A stretch of 64,000 nt of DNA from Mesorhizobium sp. WSM3859 (lineage in GTDB: Bacteria; Pseudomonadota; Alphaproteobacteria; Rhizobiales; Rhizobiaceae), in the NCBI RefSeq assembly GCF_002295065.1, contig NZ_NSGG01000004.1, positions 372,001 through 436,000 on the forward strand, given 5' to 3'. The notes beneath the pieces were generated by a model. That model had not been told where the DNA came from and did not search any database. It worked only from the letters and a program-made list of their open reading frames with translations. A program made the position numbers and the translations under genes. Positions 1 through 8,838 of the stretch are shown piece by piece (position 1 is the stretch's first letter; every line of letters starts with the position of its first letter).

Positions 1-144
1 GGACGAAGGGTAAGGCGGCGCAGAACAGAGATCGTTCTGCACCGCGGTGACACACTCATAGGTAACGGAATGGATCCTATGGTCTGCGCCGCGTCGCTTC
101 GCTCCTTGCTTCGCCATAGGATGACGAAGCGAAGGGCCGTGCCC
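1..144. other. non-coding left edge with two inverted repeats
   Basis: No gene is supported here. Two palindromes are visible: a 7-bp stem (GCAGAAC at 20-26 with GTTCTGC at 34-40), and a 9-bp inverted repeat (ATCCTATGG at 74-82 with CCATAGGAT at 114-122) whose interior contains a further CGCTTCG-rich stem. They could end or process the leftward transcript that leaves the YbaA-like gene. Confidence 0.5.
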
Positions 145-498
145 CTACAGCTCGATAAATGGCTGGAAGCCGCCGAAGATCATGCGCTTGCCGTCGAACG
201 GCATGGCGGACCAGTCCATCTTGAGACGCTCATCGGCCATCACCTTGGCCATGACGGCGTCGCGGCTCTGTCTGGATTCGTAGACGACCCAGGCGAAGAT
301 GACGATCTCGTCGTCCTTCGCCTGCACGGCACGCGGGAACGAGGTCAGCTCGCCATAGGGCACGTCGTCGCCGATGCATTCGACATAGGAGAGCGCGCCG
401 TGCTCCATCCATATCGGGCCCGCGGTGTTGGCCAGCTTCTTGTAGTCATCGAGATTTGCCTTCGGCACGGCAATCACGAAACCGTCGACATAGGACAT
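145..498 (-). CDS. DUF1428 (YbaA-like) protein
   Basis: This 117-residue protein matches DUF1428, the family of E. coli YbaA. It has the N-terminal YVDGFVIAVP strand, a central VECIGDDVP segment and the C-terminal MPFDGKRMIFGGF signature. The family is a small dimeric alpha-beta barrel fold without a firmly assigned reaction. An upstream in-frame extension exists, but the ATG at 498 has AAGGAG just upstream and matches the family start. It lies downstream of the VOC gene on the same strand with a palindromic repeat between them, so it could share the ECF-like promoter at 1153-1179. DUF1428 and VOC genes often sit near ECF sigma factor genes; that link is inferred here. Confidence 0.88.
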   Translation of the reverse strand: MSYVDGFVIAVPKANLDDYKKLANTAGPIWMEHGALSYVECIGDDVPYGELTSFPRAVQAKDDEIVIFAWVVYESRQSRDAVMAKVMADERLKMDWSAMPFDGKRMIFGGFQPFIEL

Positions 499-527
499 GA
501 TGAAACTCCTTGGTTGGGCGCGGCTTT

Positions 528-690
528 CCCTTCTCCCATGCGGGAGAAGGTGGATCGGCGCGCGGCGCCGAGACGCATGAGGAGTGCTCCAGCCTGGCGC
601 CAAGCTACCCCTCACCCGGATTGCCAGCCGATTTGCGAAGAGCAAATCGGGGCAATCCGACCTCTCCCACAGGGGGGAGAGGTGGACGGC
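528..690. repeat. intergenic palindromic repeat, GGGAGAAGG family, copy 1
   Basis: The block starts CTTCTCCC...GGGAGAAGGTGG, passes through GAGGAGTGCTCCAGC and ends with ACCTCTCCC...GGGGAGAGGTGG, so its two ends are related palindromes. Relatives occur at 3831-4008, 7242-7412 and 63905-64000, all between genes. This architecture is typical of mosaic intergenic elements of Rhizobiales. It has no coding content and separates the VOC and YbaA-like genes. Confidence 0.75.
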
Positions 691-1107
691 TCACTTCACC
701 GGCGCGTTCATCGCCCAGCCGATGCCGAAGGGGTCCTTCACCTGGCCCCAGCGGTCGCCCCAGAACATCACCTGCAGCGGAGTGACGACCTCGCAGCCGG
801 CATCGACCGCGCGCTTCCACCAGGCATCGATGTCGTCGCTGCCGAGATGGAGCTGCAGTGTATAGCCTTGCGCCGCCTGGTGCGGGTGGCCGTGTTCCGG
901 ATAGGCATCGCCCAGCATCAGCGTCGAGCCGTTGACGTAGAGATGGATGTGCATGGTGCGGCCCTGATCGTCCGGCGGATAGGCGAACACTTCCTCCGCG
1001 CCAAAGGCCTTCTTGTAGAATTCGGCGGCCTTGATGGCGCCGTCGACCTGCAAGTAGGGGGTCAATCCGCCAAGAACCTTGGCGCGGGGCGGGGTCTGAT
1101 CGTTCAT
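691..1107 (-). CDS. VOC family protein, PhnB-like
   Basis: This is a 138-residue glyoxalase/bleomycin-resistance fold (VOC) protein of the PhnB type. Visible signatures are LTPYLQVDGA at the start, AAEFYKKAFGAEEV, and the closing WGDRWGQVKDPFGIGWAM typical of this subgroup. Substrate is unknown. A start six codons further upstream is possible, but AAGAGGAA lies about 8 bases before the ATG at 1107. An element TGTAGG-N17-CGTC lies 46-72 bases before the start (1153-1179) and is nearly identical to those before the DUF1127 and DUF899 genes. PhnB-like VOC proteins are common targets of ECF sigma factors, so control by such a factor is inferred. Confidence 0.9.
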   Translation of the reverse strand: MNDQTPPRAKVLGGLTPYLQVDGAIKAAEFYKKAFGAEEVFAYPPDDQGRTMHIHLYVNGSTLMLGDAYPEHGHPHQAAQGYTLQLHLGSDDIDAWWKRAVDAGCEVVTPLQVMFWGDRWGQVKDPFGIGWAMNAPVK

Positions 1108-1152
1108 ATTCGTGTTCCTCTTCACGGGGTTCGACCTGGCTTGCGGCCCAAG

Positions 1153-1179
1153 GACGGACGAAGCGGCGGCGATCCTACA
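1153..1179 (-). promoter_or_regulatory. ECF-sigma-like promoter of the VOC gene
   Basis: On the minus strand TGTAGG (1179-1174) is followed by 17 bases and CGTC (1156-1153), then CTTGGG. The expected transcript start is near 1145, giving a leader of about 38 bases. The same layout with 17-base spacing is found at 1487-1513 and 62399-62425. The TGTC/CGTC pair resembles ECF41 and ECF42 consensus promoters. Confidence 0.6.
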
Positions 1180-1255
1180 TACCTCCAGAAATTCTTTTTA
1201 AGCGCCTCGCCTTGCAGCCCCGCGGCCGCAAGGCAATCGCATCGAAAGCATCATT

Positions 1256-1438
1256 TTATATCACCTTCGCCGAGAAGGTGGTGTCGCGGCGGCTTTCCCG
1301 CGTTTCGAAAATCTCCGGAAAGCCGATGTCCTTGCGCAGCTCCGCAGGCAGCGACAGCAGGATGCGCTCGCTGCGGTGACGAGCGCGCGCCTCGGCATAC
1401 CGGTTGGCGAGGCGGCCGATGGACGACAGTACCGACAT
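1256..1438 (-). CDS. DUF1127 small arginine-rich protein
   Basis: A 60-residue protein of the DUF1127 (YjiS-like) family. It has the arginine-rich helix RYAEARARHRSERILLSL followed by PAELRKDIGFPE, the usual end of the domain. In other alphaproteobacteria short DUF1127 proteins act in phosphate and carbon metabolism or RNA turnover and are often stress induced; its role here is unknown. AGGGAG lies 7 bases before the ATG. An ECF-like promoter (1487-1513) lies about 50 bases upstream, matching the one before the VOC gene. Confidence 0.85.
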   Translation of the reverse strand: MSVLSSIGRLANRYAEARARHRSERILLSLPAELRKDIGFPEIFETRESRRDTTFSAKVI

Positions 1439-1486
1439 GATAATTCTCCCTGGTTGATGCCGGCATCATCGTGTCGGCATCCCAAG

Positions 1487-1513
1487 GACGAGGCGGCAAT
1501 CGGCGATCCGACA
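1487..1513 (-). promoter_or_regulatory. ECF-sigma-like promoter of the DUF1127 gene
   Basis: On the minus strand TGTCGG (1513-1508), 17 bases, CGTC (1490-1487), then CTTGGG. It shares GGATCGCCG after the -35 part with the element at 1153-1179. The predicted start near 1479 leaves about 40 bases of leader before the ATG at 1438, as for the VOC gene. Confidence 0.62.
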
Positions 1514-1530
1514 GATCGCTCCAATCTTTT

Positions 1531-1920
1531 TCAGAACACCGATGCCGCCAGCGCGGTGTCGTAATATTCCACCATCTCGATGATCTCGCCGTCGCGCACC
1601 GTCCAGAAATTGGCGGTGCGCATGATGAACTCCTCGCCCGTGGTGCGGCGCGTCATGTGTATCTCGACCTGCGCGGCAACCTTGTCGCCACCATCGATGA
1701 TCTCGACCGGGACAAAGTGGCGGTATTCGAAGTCATGGTCGAGCGCCAGCAGCCTGGAGAGGAATTCCTGCTTGCCGTGCGCGGTGCCGGCATGACGCGA
1801 TTGCCGGGGATCGGCAATCCAGCGGAACACGACATCCTCGGCGCACCGCGCCAGGGCGCCCTCGATGTCGCGGTCCGCATAGGCTTTGTAGAGATTGCTG
1901 ACGATTTCCACCGCACGCAT
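1531..1920 (-). CDS. SnoaL-like / NTF2-like protein
   Basis: A 129-residue protein with the pattern of the SnoaL-like polyketide-cyclase/NTF2 fold: an N-terminal helix with IVSNLYKAYADRDIEGAL, then CAEDVVFRWI, then strands ending FWTVRDGEIIEMVEYYDTA. Such proteins form small conical pockets that bind or isomerise hydrophobic molecules; no substrate can be named. It reads leftward like its neighbours and lies 92 bases upstream of the DUF1127 start codon; that gap contains the ECF-like element at 1487-1513. It has no copy of that element in its own upstream region. The start at 1920 has GGAGGGAAC a few bases upstream. Confidence 0.82.
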   Translation of the reverse strand: MRAVEIVSNLYKAYADRDIEGALARCAEDVVFRWIADPRQSRHAGTAHGKQEFLSRLLALDHDFEYRHFVPVEIIDGGDKVAAQVEIHMTRRTTGEEFIMRTANFWTVRDGEIIEMVEYYDTALAASVF

Positions 1921-2022
1921 GGCCCGTTCCCTCCATGGCTGAGCAATTCAAGATGCTCCTTTTTTAGCAAATGGAAAAGTATCGCCGGGCCGGCGGTGAC
2001 GGCCCGGCGGGTGTATAGCCTC

Positions 2023-3549
2023 TCAGTTCAGCGTTTCGGCGACGGAGCGGAAGAACGCTTCCGGGTCGTCGACTTCGGTCAGCCGTCGCTTCTCGATCAG
2101 CCAGAAGCGGTTGCCGACGGCGCGGATGAAGGAGCGGTCGTGCGAGGCAAGCAGACAGCTTGCCTGATGCTTCAGCAACTCGTCCTCCAATGCTTCCTGG
2201 CCATCGATGTCGAGATGGTTGGTCGGCTCGTCGAGCAGATAGAAATTGGGATGGATCAGCCGGAGCACCAGCATCATCAGCCTCGCCTTCTGTCCGCCGG
2301 ACAGAACGCCGATCTTCCGCTCCTGCATTTCGACGGCAACGCCGGCGCCGGCGAGCAGCGAACGGGCGCGGTGATCGCCGATCTCGAACTGGCGCGAGAG
2401 CATCGCCAGCGGCGTGTCGTCGCCATCGATGCCCGACAGCGCCTGGTCGCTGTAGCCGAGCACAGTCGACGGCGTCACCTTGATGTTCGCGATCGAGCCC
2501 GGTTCGGCAATGGCGTTGCGGATCATGGCGATAAAGCGCGTCTTGCCGACGCCGTTGCGGCCGAGCAGCACGATGCGATCGTCCTGGCAGATATGGCGCT
2601 TGCCGGTCCTGAACAGCAGCGTGCCGTCAGGCGTTTCGACCGCCGCGTCCTCCAGCGTGATCAGCACCTTGGCGTGGGTGCCGCGGTTGGCGAGCCTGAT
2701 CGCGCCGGCCGAGCGCTCACGATGAGCTTGTACTGCGGCATCCTCGAGCTTCTCGGCCCGTTCCTTCAATTGCTTGGTCTTCACCGTCAACAGGTCGCTG
2801 CCTGAATTGATGCCGATGTTGTTCAGCTTGGCGGCCTGCTTGCGCAACTGCTGAGCAATCTTCATGTCGCGCTCGAACTTGCGCGCCGTCGAGGCGTCGA
2901 GCTCGTCGAGCGCCTGCCTGGCACGCGAATAGGGCAGAGCGAACACCGGTGAGTCCTCCGGACGCAGGAACAGCGTGCGGTTGGTGGTGGCGTCGAGGAA
3001 CGCGCGGTCATGGCTGGCGATGATCACGGGCACGTCGCGCGGCAGCGCGTTGAGCCAGTCCTCCAACTGGCTGATCCTGGCGAGGTCGAGATGATTGGTC
3101 GGCTCGTCGAGCAGGAGCACGTCCGGATCGGCGACCCAGACGCGGGCGATCAGCGCCAGCCGCTGCCAGCCGCCGCTCAAGCCGCGCATCGGCCGGCCGC
3201 GCATGTCTTCCGGCACGTCGAGCGAATCCAGCACCACGTCGACCCGCCACAGCTCGCTGTCGCGCTGTTCCGCCGGCAAGGCATCGGCGACGACGTCATG
3301 GAAGCTGCGATCGAGCAGCGCCTCGGGAACAGATTGCTCGACATGGCCGACGCGCAGGCCGCGCGAGCGGGTGATGTCGCCGGAGGTGGGTTCGAACTCG
3401 CCGGCCAAGCATTTGAGCAAGGTGGACTTGCCTCGGCCATTGGCCGCGACGATGCCGAGCCGGTCGCCCTCGCCGATGGTGAGATCGAGATTGGAAAATA
3501 GTGGCGCACTCATGGTGACGCCGAGGGATTTGAGGCTGATCAAGGCCAT
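2023..3549 (-). CDS. ABC-F family ATP-binding protein
   Basis: A 508-residue soluble protein with two ATP-binding cassettes and no membrane segments, the ABC-F plan. Domain 1 has the P-loop NGRGKST near residue 40, the signature LSGGW and the Walker B LLLDEPTNHLD. Domain 2 has GRNGVGKT, LSGGQ and LLDEPTNHLD. The charged inter-domain linker (RKFERDMKIAQQLRKQ region) is the part that in characterised ABC-F factors reaches into the ribosome. Members help stalled ribosomes or protect against antibiotics; which applies here is not evident. In the first P-loop an alanine stands where a glycine is usual (AANGRGKS). Confidence 0.93.
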   Translation of the reverse strand: MALISLKSLGVTMSAPLFSNLDLTIGEGDRLGIVAANGRGKSTLLKCLAGEFEPTSGDITRSRGLRVGHVEQSVPEALLDRSFHDVVADALPAEQRDSELWRVDVVLDSLDVPEDMRGRPMRGLSGGWQRLALIARVWVADPDVLLLDEPTNHLDLARISQLEDWLNALPRDVPVIIASHDRAFLDATTNRTLFLRPEDSPVFALPYSRARQALDELDASTARKFERDMKIAQQLRKQAAKLNNIGINSGSDLLTVKTKQLKERAEKLEDAAVQAHRERSAGAIRLANRGTHAKVLITLEDAAVETPDGTLLFRTGKRHICQDDRIVLLGRNGVGKTRFIAMIRNAIAEPGSIANIKVTPSTVLGYSDQALSGIDGDDTPLAMLSRQFEIGDHRARSLLAGAGVAVEMQERKIGVLSGGQKARLMMLVLRLIHPNFYLLDEPTNHLDIDGQEALEDELLKHQASCLLASHDRSFIRAVGNRFWLIEKRRLTEVDDPEAFFRSVAETLN

Positions 3550-3830
3550 GTCGATTTCTCTGGTCTTGCCGGAAAGTCCAGCTGATGCACTTTGACGGCG
3601 CGCCGGCTGATCAACGGATCAGCTTAGCGGCACCACGAAGGGCAGACCAAAAAATCGAAACGGGAAGAACCCGGACCGTCTGGTCAGCCCTGCAAGCAAG
3701 CTCGCAGGGCACAAATCGGGCCACGCTGACGATGGTGATCGATAAACACGCAGCCCTCCTTTCCAGAGTTCAAGTTGGGAGATTGGGTACACTGGGGGAA
3801 GGGCGGATGGCAAGGGGGCGGTGGAGTACT

Positions 3831-4008
3831 TCCCTTCTCCCCTTGCGGGAGAAGGTGTCGCCGAAGGCGACGGATGAGGGGTGCTCCAGCTTGGCGTCGC
3901 CGGAGGAGACGGCAAGTTTGCTAGCCTCTCACTCCGCTGGAATACCCCTCATCCGTCTCGGCGCTGCGCGCCGATCCACCTTCTCCCACAAGGGGAGAAG
4001 GAAGAAGG
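3831..4008. repeat. intergenic palindromic repeat, GGGAGAAGG family, copy 2
   Basis: Starts with CTTCTCCCCTTGCGGGAGAAGG, contains ACGGATGAGGGGTGCTCCAG, then CTCACTCCGCTGGAA and ATACCCCTCATCCG, and closes with CACCTTCTCCC...GGGGAGAAGG next to the uvrB stop. The segment CTCACTCCGCTGGAA recurs exactly at the right edge of the window. With the preceding 280 bases (3550-3830), where I see nothing, it separates the ABC-F gene from uvrB. Confidence 0.78.
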
Positions 4009-4010
4009 CG

Positions 4011-7000
4011 CTACTGCCCAGGCCGGCCGGTCTTGCCCGGGCGCCGCTTTTGCCGGCGCTCGTCGGCCGGGTCCTCGTACGAACCGATGCCCGAACGTTG
4101 GCGAACGATCGGTTTGTCGTCGCGCTCTTCCGGCGTGGGACAAATCGGCTTTGGCTTCGCCGGCACTTTTCCCTCGACCGGCTTTTCCGTCCGCCGCACT
4201 GTCATCTCGTCGAGCGAGTTTTTCCTGAACAACGGCTTGGTGCGGTCGCCGGGAATGCCGAAGTCGGAGCCGTGCGCTTCCTGCGCAGACTGCTTCTTGA
4301 ACAGCGAGCGCGATACCGCACCAGCCGGCGTCGCCATGTCCGTGCCGGGGCCCATGTCGTCGAGCGACGGCTTGGCGAAGAGCGGCTTCTTCACCGGCAC
4401 GGCGCCGTCGGCGCCCATCTCGTCGAGATGCGGCTTGCGGAACAGGTTGGGCCGGGCAGCCTTGGCCGCTTCCTCGGCGGCGCGGGCTTCGTCGAGCCCG
4501 CGGAACCGCTCCTGTTCCTCGGCCGTGCGATGCCTGGCGACGCCCTTGTTGTGCTTGCCCTTCTCGCGGCCTGAAGCCGGACTTTGGCTTTCCACCTCGC
4601 GCGCCAGCGGGTCGTCGGAGATGGCAAGCTCCATCTCGCGCAGTCGCTTGATTTCGTCGCGGAAGTGCGCGGCCTTCTCGAAGTCGAGATTGGCAGCGGC
4701 ATCGCGCATCTGTTTGTCCAGCGCCTCGAGATGGGTCTTCAAATTGTTGCCGATCATGGCGCCGGCGTCGTTGGTGAACTGCGAGATGTCGGCGCGGACG
4801 TGGTCCTTCTCGTAGACCGAGTCGAGAATGTCGGCGATGCGCGACTTGACCGATTCCGGCGTGATGCCGTTGGCGGCGTTCCATTCCATCTGCTTCTCGC
4901 GGCGGCGGTTGGTCTCCGCCATCGCGCGTTCCATCGAGCCGGTGATCTGGTCGGCGTACAGGATGACCTTTCCGTCGACATTGCGGGCGGCGCGGCCGAT
5001 GGTCTGGATCAGCGAGGTTTCCGAGCGCAAAAAACCTTCCTTGTCGGCATCAAGGATGGCGACGAAGCCGCATTCAGGGATGTCGAGACCTTCGCGCAGA
5101 AGGTTGATGCCGACCAGCACGTCGAAGGCGCCGAGGCGCAGGTCGCGCAGGATCTCGATGCGTTCCAGCGTGTCGATGTCGGAATGCATGTAGCGGACGC
5201 GGATGCCATTCTCGTGCAGGTACTCCGTCAGGTCCTCGGCCATGCGCTTGGTCAGCACGGTCACCAGCGTGCGGTAGCCCAGCCTCGTCGTCTCGCGGAT
5301 CTCGCCGACGACGTCGTCGACCTGGCTCTTGGCCGGACGCACCTCGACCGGCGGATCGATCAGCCCGGTCGGACGGATGACCTGCTCGGCGAAGACGCCG
5401 CCGGACTGCTCCATCTCCCAGCCGCCCGGCGTCGCCGAAACCGCGACCGAAAGCGGGCGCATGGCGTCCCATTCCTCGAAGCGCAGCGGCCGGTTGTCCA
5501 TGCAGGAGGGAAGGCGGAAGCCGTATTCGGCCAACGTCGCTTTGCGGCGAAAGTCGCCGCGATACATGCCGCCGATCTGCGGCACGGTGACGTGGCTTTC
5601 GTCGATGAAGATCAGGGCGTTGTCGGGCACATATTCGAACAAAGTCGGCGGCGGCTCGCCCGGGGCCCGGCCGGTGAGATAGCGCGAATAGTTCTCGATG
5701 CCGGCGCAGGAGCCGGTCGCCTCCAGCATCTCCAGGTCGAAGCGCGTGCGCTGCTCAAGCCGCTGCGCCTCCAGCAATCGTCCAGCCTTTTCAAGCTCTT
5801 GCAGGCGATGCTTGAGTTCTTCCTTGATCGACTTGATGGCTTGATTCAAGGTCGGGCGCGGCGTCACATAGTGCGAGTTGGCGTAAATCTTGACGCTCTT
5901 CAGTTCGCCGGTCTTCTGCCCGGTCAGCGGATCGAATTCGGTGATGGACTCGATCTCGTCGCCGAACATCGAGATGCGCCAGGCGCGATCCTCGAGGTGG
6001 GCCGGAAAGATTTCGATCGTGTCGCCGCGCACGCGGAACGAGCCGCGCACGAAATTGATGTCCTGGCGTTTGTATTGCTGGGCGACGAGGTCGGCGAGGA
6101 GCGAGCGCTGGTCGAGCCGGTCGCCGACCTGCATCTGGAAGGTCATCGCCGTATAGGTCTCGACCGAGCCGATACCGTAGATGCAGGACACGGAAGCGAC
6201 GATGATGACGTCGTCGCGCTCCAGCAGCGAACGCGTCGCCGAGTGGCGCATGCGGTCGATCTGCTCGTTGATCGAGGATTCCTTCTCGATATAGGTGTCG
6301 GTCCGGGGCACATACGCCTCCGGCTGGTAATAGTCGTAATAGGAGACGAAATACTCGACCGCGTTCTCGGGGAAGAATTTCTTGAACTCGGCGTAGAGCT
6401 GCGCGGCCAGCGTCTTGTTGGGCGCTAGGATCAGGGCAGGGCGCTGCGTCTCCTCGATCACCTTGGCCATGGTGAAGGTCTTGCCCGAGCCGGTGACGCC
6501 GAGCAGCACCTGAGTGCGGTCGTTCCGGTCGACGCCTTCGACGAGGTCCTTGATGGCGGTCGGCTGGTCGCCGGCCGGCTCGAAATCCGACACCATCTTG
6601 ATGGCGATGCCGCCTTCCGACTTCTCCGGACGGGCCGGACGGTGCGGCGTCCAGAGCTGGCCGTCCTTGTGCAGCGGGTTGCCGGATTCGATCAGCGCCG
6701 ACAGCGCCGCGACGGTCGCGGTAACGCCGCCGGACGAAACCGACTCCGCATCCTCCAGGCTGATGTCGAGGCCGGCGACCGGGTTGAGACCGGCGGCGGC
6801 GCGCTCCTTGGCCGAGGCCGCGCCGCCCATCGAGGTGCCGCGCGCGGTCCGCCCGGGCGCCGACGAGCGCTCGGGAATCTTCTTCGGGGCTTTCGCCTTC
6901 GGCTGCTTTTCCGCCTCGCGCTCGATCTGCCCGGCCCAATCGGAGATCGAGCCGGTCAGCGTCGCGCCGGTGAAGTCGGCCTGCGGCGCCTCGGCAAAGC

Positions 7001-7106
7001 CGCCGGGGTTCAACGGCTCGGCGGCGTCGAGGAAGTCGGTCAGCGGGCTGCGCCGCTTCGGCGCGCCGTCTTGCGAAGGCGTCTTCTTGTCAGGATGTCT
7101 GGCCAT
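4011..7106 (-). CDS. uvrB: UvrABC system protein B with long N- and C-terminal extensions
   Basis: Damage-recognition helicase subunit of nucleotide excision repair. The core begins near residue 175 with [14 protein letters not shown], has Walker A GVTGSGKT, the beta-hairpin [20 protein letters not shown], helicase motifs such as FIDESH and QTIGRAARN, and a UVR motif ([18 protein letters not shown]). At 1031 residues it is about 350 longer than E. coli UvrB. The N-terminal 170 residues are low complexity. The C-terminal tail carries four related motifs, [30 protein letters not shown] and [10 protein letters not shown]. The ATG at 7106 was chosen; a TTG 9 codons upstream is also open. I saw no LexA-type GTTC-N7-GTTC box upstream. 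Confidence 0.97.
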   Translation of the reverse strand: MARHPDKKTPSQDGAPKRRSPLTDFLDAAEPLNPGGFAEAPQADFTGATLTGSISDWAGQIEREAEKQPKAKAPKKIPERSSAPGRTARGTSMGGAASAKERAAAGLNPVAGLDISLEDAESVSSGGVTATVAALSALIESGNPLHKDGQLWTPHRPARPEKSEGGIAIKMVSDFEPAGDQPTAIKDLVEGVDRNDRTQVLLGVTGSGKTFTMAKVIEETQRPALILAPNKTLAAQLYAEFKKFFPENAVEYFVSYYDYYQPEAYVPRTDTYIEKESSINEQIDRMRHSATRSLLERDDVIIVASVSCIYGIGSVETYTAMTFQMQVGDRLDQRSLLADLVAQQYKRQDINFVRGSFRVRGDTIEIFPAHLEDRAWRISMFGDEIESITEFDPLTGQKTGELKSVKIYANSHYVTPRPTLNQAIKSIKEELKHRLQELEKAGRLLEAQRLEQRTRFDLEMLEATGSCAGIENYSRYLTGRAPGEPPPTLFEYVPDNALIFIDESHVTVPQIGGMYRGDFRRKATLAEYGFRLPSCMDNRPLRFEEWDAMRPLSVAVSATPGGWEMEQSGGVFAEQVIRPTGLIDPPVEVRPAKSQVDDVVGEIRETTRLGYRTLVTVLTKRMAEDLTEYLHENGIRVRYMHSDIDTLERIEILRDLRLGAFDVLVGINLLREGLDIPECGFVAILDADKEGFLRSETSLIQTIGRAARNVDGKVILYADQITGSMERAMAETNRRREKQMEWNAANGITPESVKSRIADILDSVYEKDHVRADISQFTNDAGAMIGNNLKTHLEALDKQMRDAAANLDFEKAAHFRDEIKRLREMELAISDDPLAREVESQSPASGREKGKHNKGVARHRTAEEQERFRGLDEARAAEEAAKAARPNLFRKPHLDEMGADGAVPVKKPLFAKPSLDDMGPGTDMATPAGAVSRSLFKKQSAQEAHGSDFGIPGDRTKPLFRKNSLDEMTVRRTEKPVEGKVPAKPKPICPTPEERDDKPIVRQRSGIGSYEDPADERRQKRRPGKTGRPGQ

Positions 7107-7241
7107 GGCCCGAATATGGGTGGACTCGGCCAAAATGGAAAGGGCCGAGTGAAAGGGCGCCGGCCGGGCGCGGATGCTGCTGACAGAAGGCTGTCAGGAG
7201 AGGCGTCATGATCCGCTGGGCGAGGCTAACACCGACCAGGT

Positions 7242-7412
7242 TGCTCGCCCCCCGCCAGAGGCGGGGGAGAGGTGTCCGCGGAGCGGACGGAGAGGGGGCT
7301 TCGTAAGGCGGAAGCCCTTCTCGTCGAGGCGCTTTCGACATCCGAACCGGCGCTCCCCTGCTCCGTCTCGGCTTCGCCGAGCCACCTCTCCCGACGTTCC
7401 GTGGGCGAGGAA
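7242..7412. repeat. intergenic palindromic repeat, GGGAGAGGTG family
   Basis: Begins CTCGCCCCCCGCCAGAGGCGGGGGAGAGGTG, contains CGGAGCGGACGGAGAGGGGGCTTCG and closes with GCTCCGTCTCGGCTTCGCCGAGCCACCTCTCCC. It has the same plan as the other copies but a different core. It lies between uvrB and the next gene; the remaining bases of this gap show nothing else. Confidence 0.65.
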
Positions 7413-7431
7413 CCGAAGTCCTGCTAGGTCT

Positions 7432-8682
7432 TCAATTGAACCAGAGCGCGAACGTCAAAAACCCGGCGCCGCCGAACTCGCGCTGGATCTGGTCGAAATC
7501 GTCGCTGGTGAGGATCCTGCCGCTTTCGAGGTAAGGCGCGATGCCGGGGCCGGTGATCGACAGGACGAGGTCGAAAGGTTTCGGCTCGTCGAAGAAGCGC
7601 TTCATGTTGATGCCTTTGCCGGTGATGCGGAAATGCGGCAGCAGCGCGCGGCCTTCGAGAAGATCCTCGGCCACCGTCAGCGTGGCGAGCCAGGCAGTGA
7701 CCTGCTCCTGGCCGACTGCGAGGCCGGTCAGGGGATTGGCACCCTTCTGCTGCGGCCCCGGCAGCCATTCGCGGTCATTGTCGGTCTCGGCCAGGATTGC
7801 TTTCCAGTCCTCACGCGACAGCCGGATCATCTCCAGGAGATGGCGTCGCGCGGCCTGCCGGCGTTCCGGCTCGATCACCGGCCAGTTGACGAGATGCACC
7901 AGCGAGATGAAGTCGGCGAAACGCCATTCCGAGGCGAACATGTTGCCGCTCATGCCACCGTCGAGCGGCACCAGCGCGTCCTGCAGTGGCAGTTTCGCGC
8001 GCGGGAACAGCATGTGGAACGAGCCGTCGAACATGGCCTTGAAATCATGCGCCAGCCAGAAATCGGCCTGCGCCATCAGGAACTCGGCATAGCCTTGCAG
8101 CCAGAAACCGTCGGCGCGATCGAAGCGGAAGGTGAGTGCAGGCGCGGCGTTGCCGGTGTCGATACTGCCGTGCGCGAGCGAGGCCATGATCGCGGCGAAG
8201 CTTTCGTCGGGCGCGATCGTGCCGTCTTCGTTGAGGTCGATACCGGCGCGGGTGAGGTCGACCTCGATGCCGATGTCGGCGTTGGCCGGGACTGAGCCCA
8301 GCGTGGCGGCGGATTTTTCGAGCCGGTCGCGGAAGGAGACCAGGATGGCACGGAATTCCTCATAGGTCAGCGGTTGCGGGTTGGGGTTGTCCGGCACAGG
8401 CAGCTGCATCAGCGGCAGCATGAAGGATTTCGGGCTCTCGAAGCCGTGGCGATGCAGACCGCCGGCGAGGACCTCCAGCGCGGTGAAGAATTCGCCGGCG
8501 CCGGCGGCGTAGGCCGAGGCCGGGTCCTTGGCCGCCGCCGCCTCCAGCGTCGATAGCGCTGTGTTCCGCTCGGCCACGCTCTTCGCCTCGAACAAAGACT
8601 TGGCTGCGTCCGGCATCTCCGCCCAGGCGAAGGACGCCGGCAGAAATGCAAACAAGGCTGCTGCAAGGATCACTCTACGCAT
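7432..8682 (-). CDS. secreted protein of unknown function with an EF-hand-like loop
   Basis: I do not recognise a named family. The 416-residue product starts with a clear signal peptide (MRRVILAAALFAFLPASFAWA, cleavage likely before EMPD), so it should be periplasmic. Near residue 155 it contains DLNEDGTIAPDE, which fits a canonical 12-residue EF-hand calcium loop (D1, N3, D5, G6, I8, E12). The rest is rich in aromatic residues and looks like one globular domain. GGAGG lies 9 bases before the ATG at 8682, which decides that start over ATGs slightly upstream. It stands alone, divergent from the CapA-like gene. Confidence 0.8.
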   Translation of the reverse strand: MRRVILAAALFAFLPASFAWAEMPDAAKSLFEAKSVAERNTALSTLEAAAAKDPASAYAAGAGEFFTALEVLAGGLHRHGFESPKSFMLPLMQLPVPDNPNPQPLTYEEFRAILVSFRDRLEKSAATLGSVPANADIGIEVDLTRAGIDLNEDGTIAPDESFAAIMASLAHGSIDTGNAAPALTFRFDRADGFWLQGYAEFLMAQADFWLAHDFKAMFDGSFHMLFPRAKLPLQDALVPLDGGMSGNMFASEWRFADFISLVHLVNWPVIEPERRQAARRHLLEMIRLSREDWKAILAETDNDREWLPGPQQKGANPLTGLAVGQEQVTAWLATLTVAEDLLEGRALLPHFRITGKGINMKRFFDEPKPFDLVLSITGPGIAPYLESGRILTSDDFDQIQREFGGAGFLTFALWFN

Positions 8683-8838
8683 CGTCATCGCCCTCCACAT
8701 GCGTCTTGTCGCAAGCATACACGCATTGGGCTCGTGGCGTCCTCCGGTCCGTGCCGACTGGCAGGCGCGCTTTCACAATAGCGCCCGGCTTCAACCGGAC
8801 GGGCAGACAGTCTAGAGAAAGCAAAACTGGACCTGCCC

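Noticed and set aside
4584..6428. Long open frame on the plus strand opposite uvrB (about 614 codons), and similar long antisense frames opposite emrB, hldE and the GMC gene
   Set aside because: High GC content lengthens antisense frames. The predicted proteins have no family motifs and their codon positions mirror the real genes.
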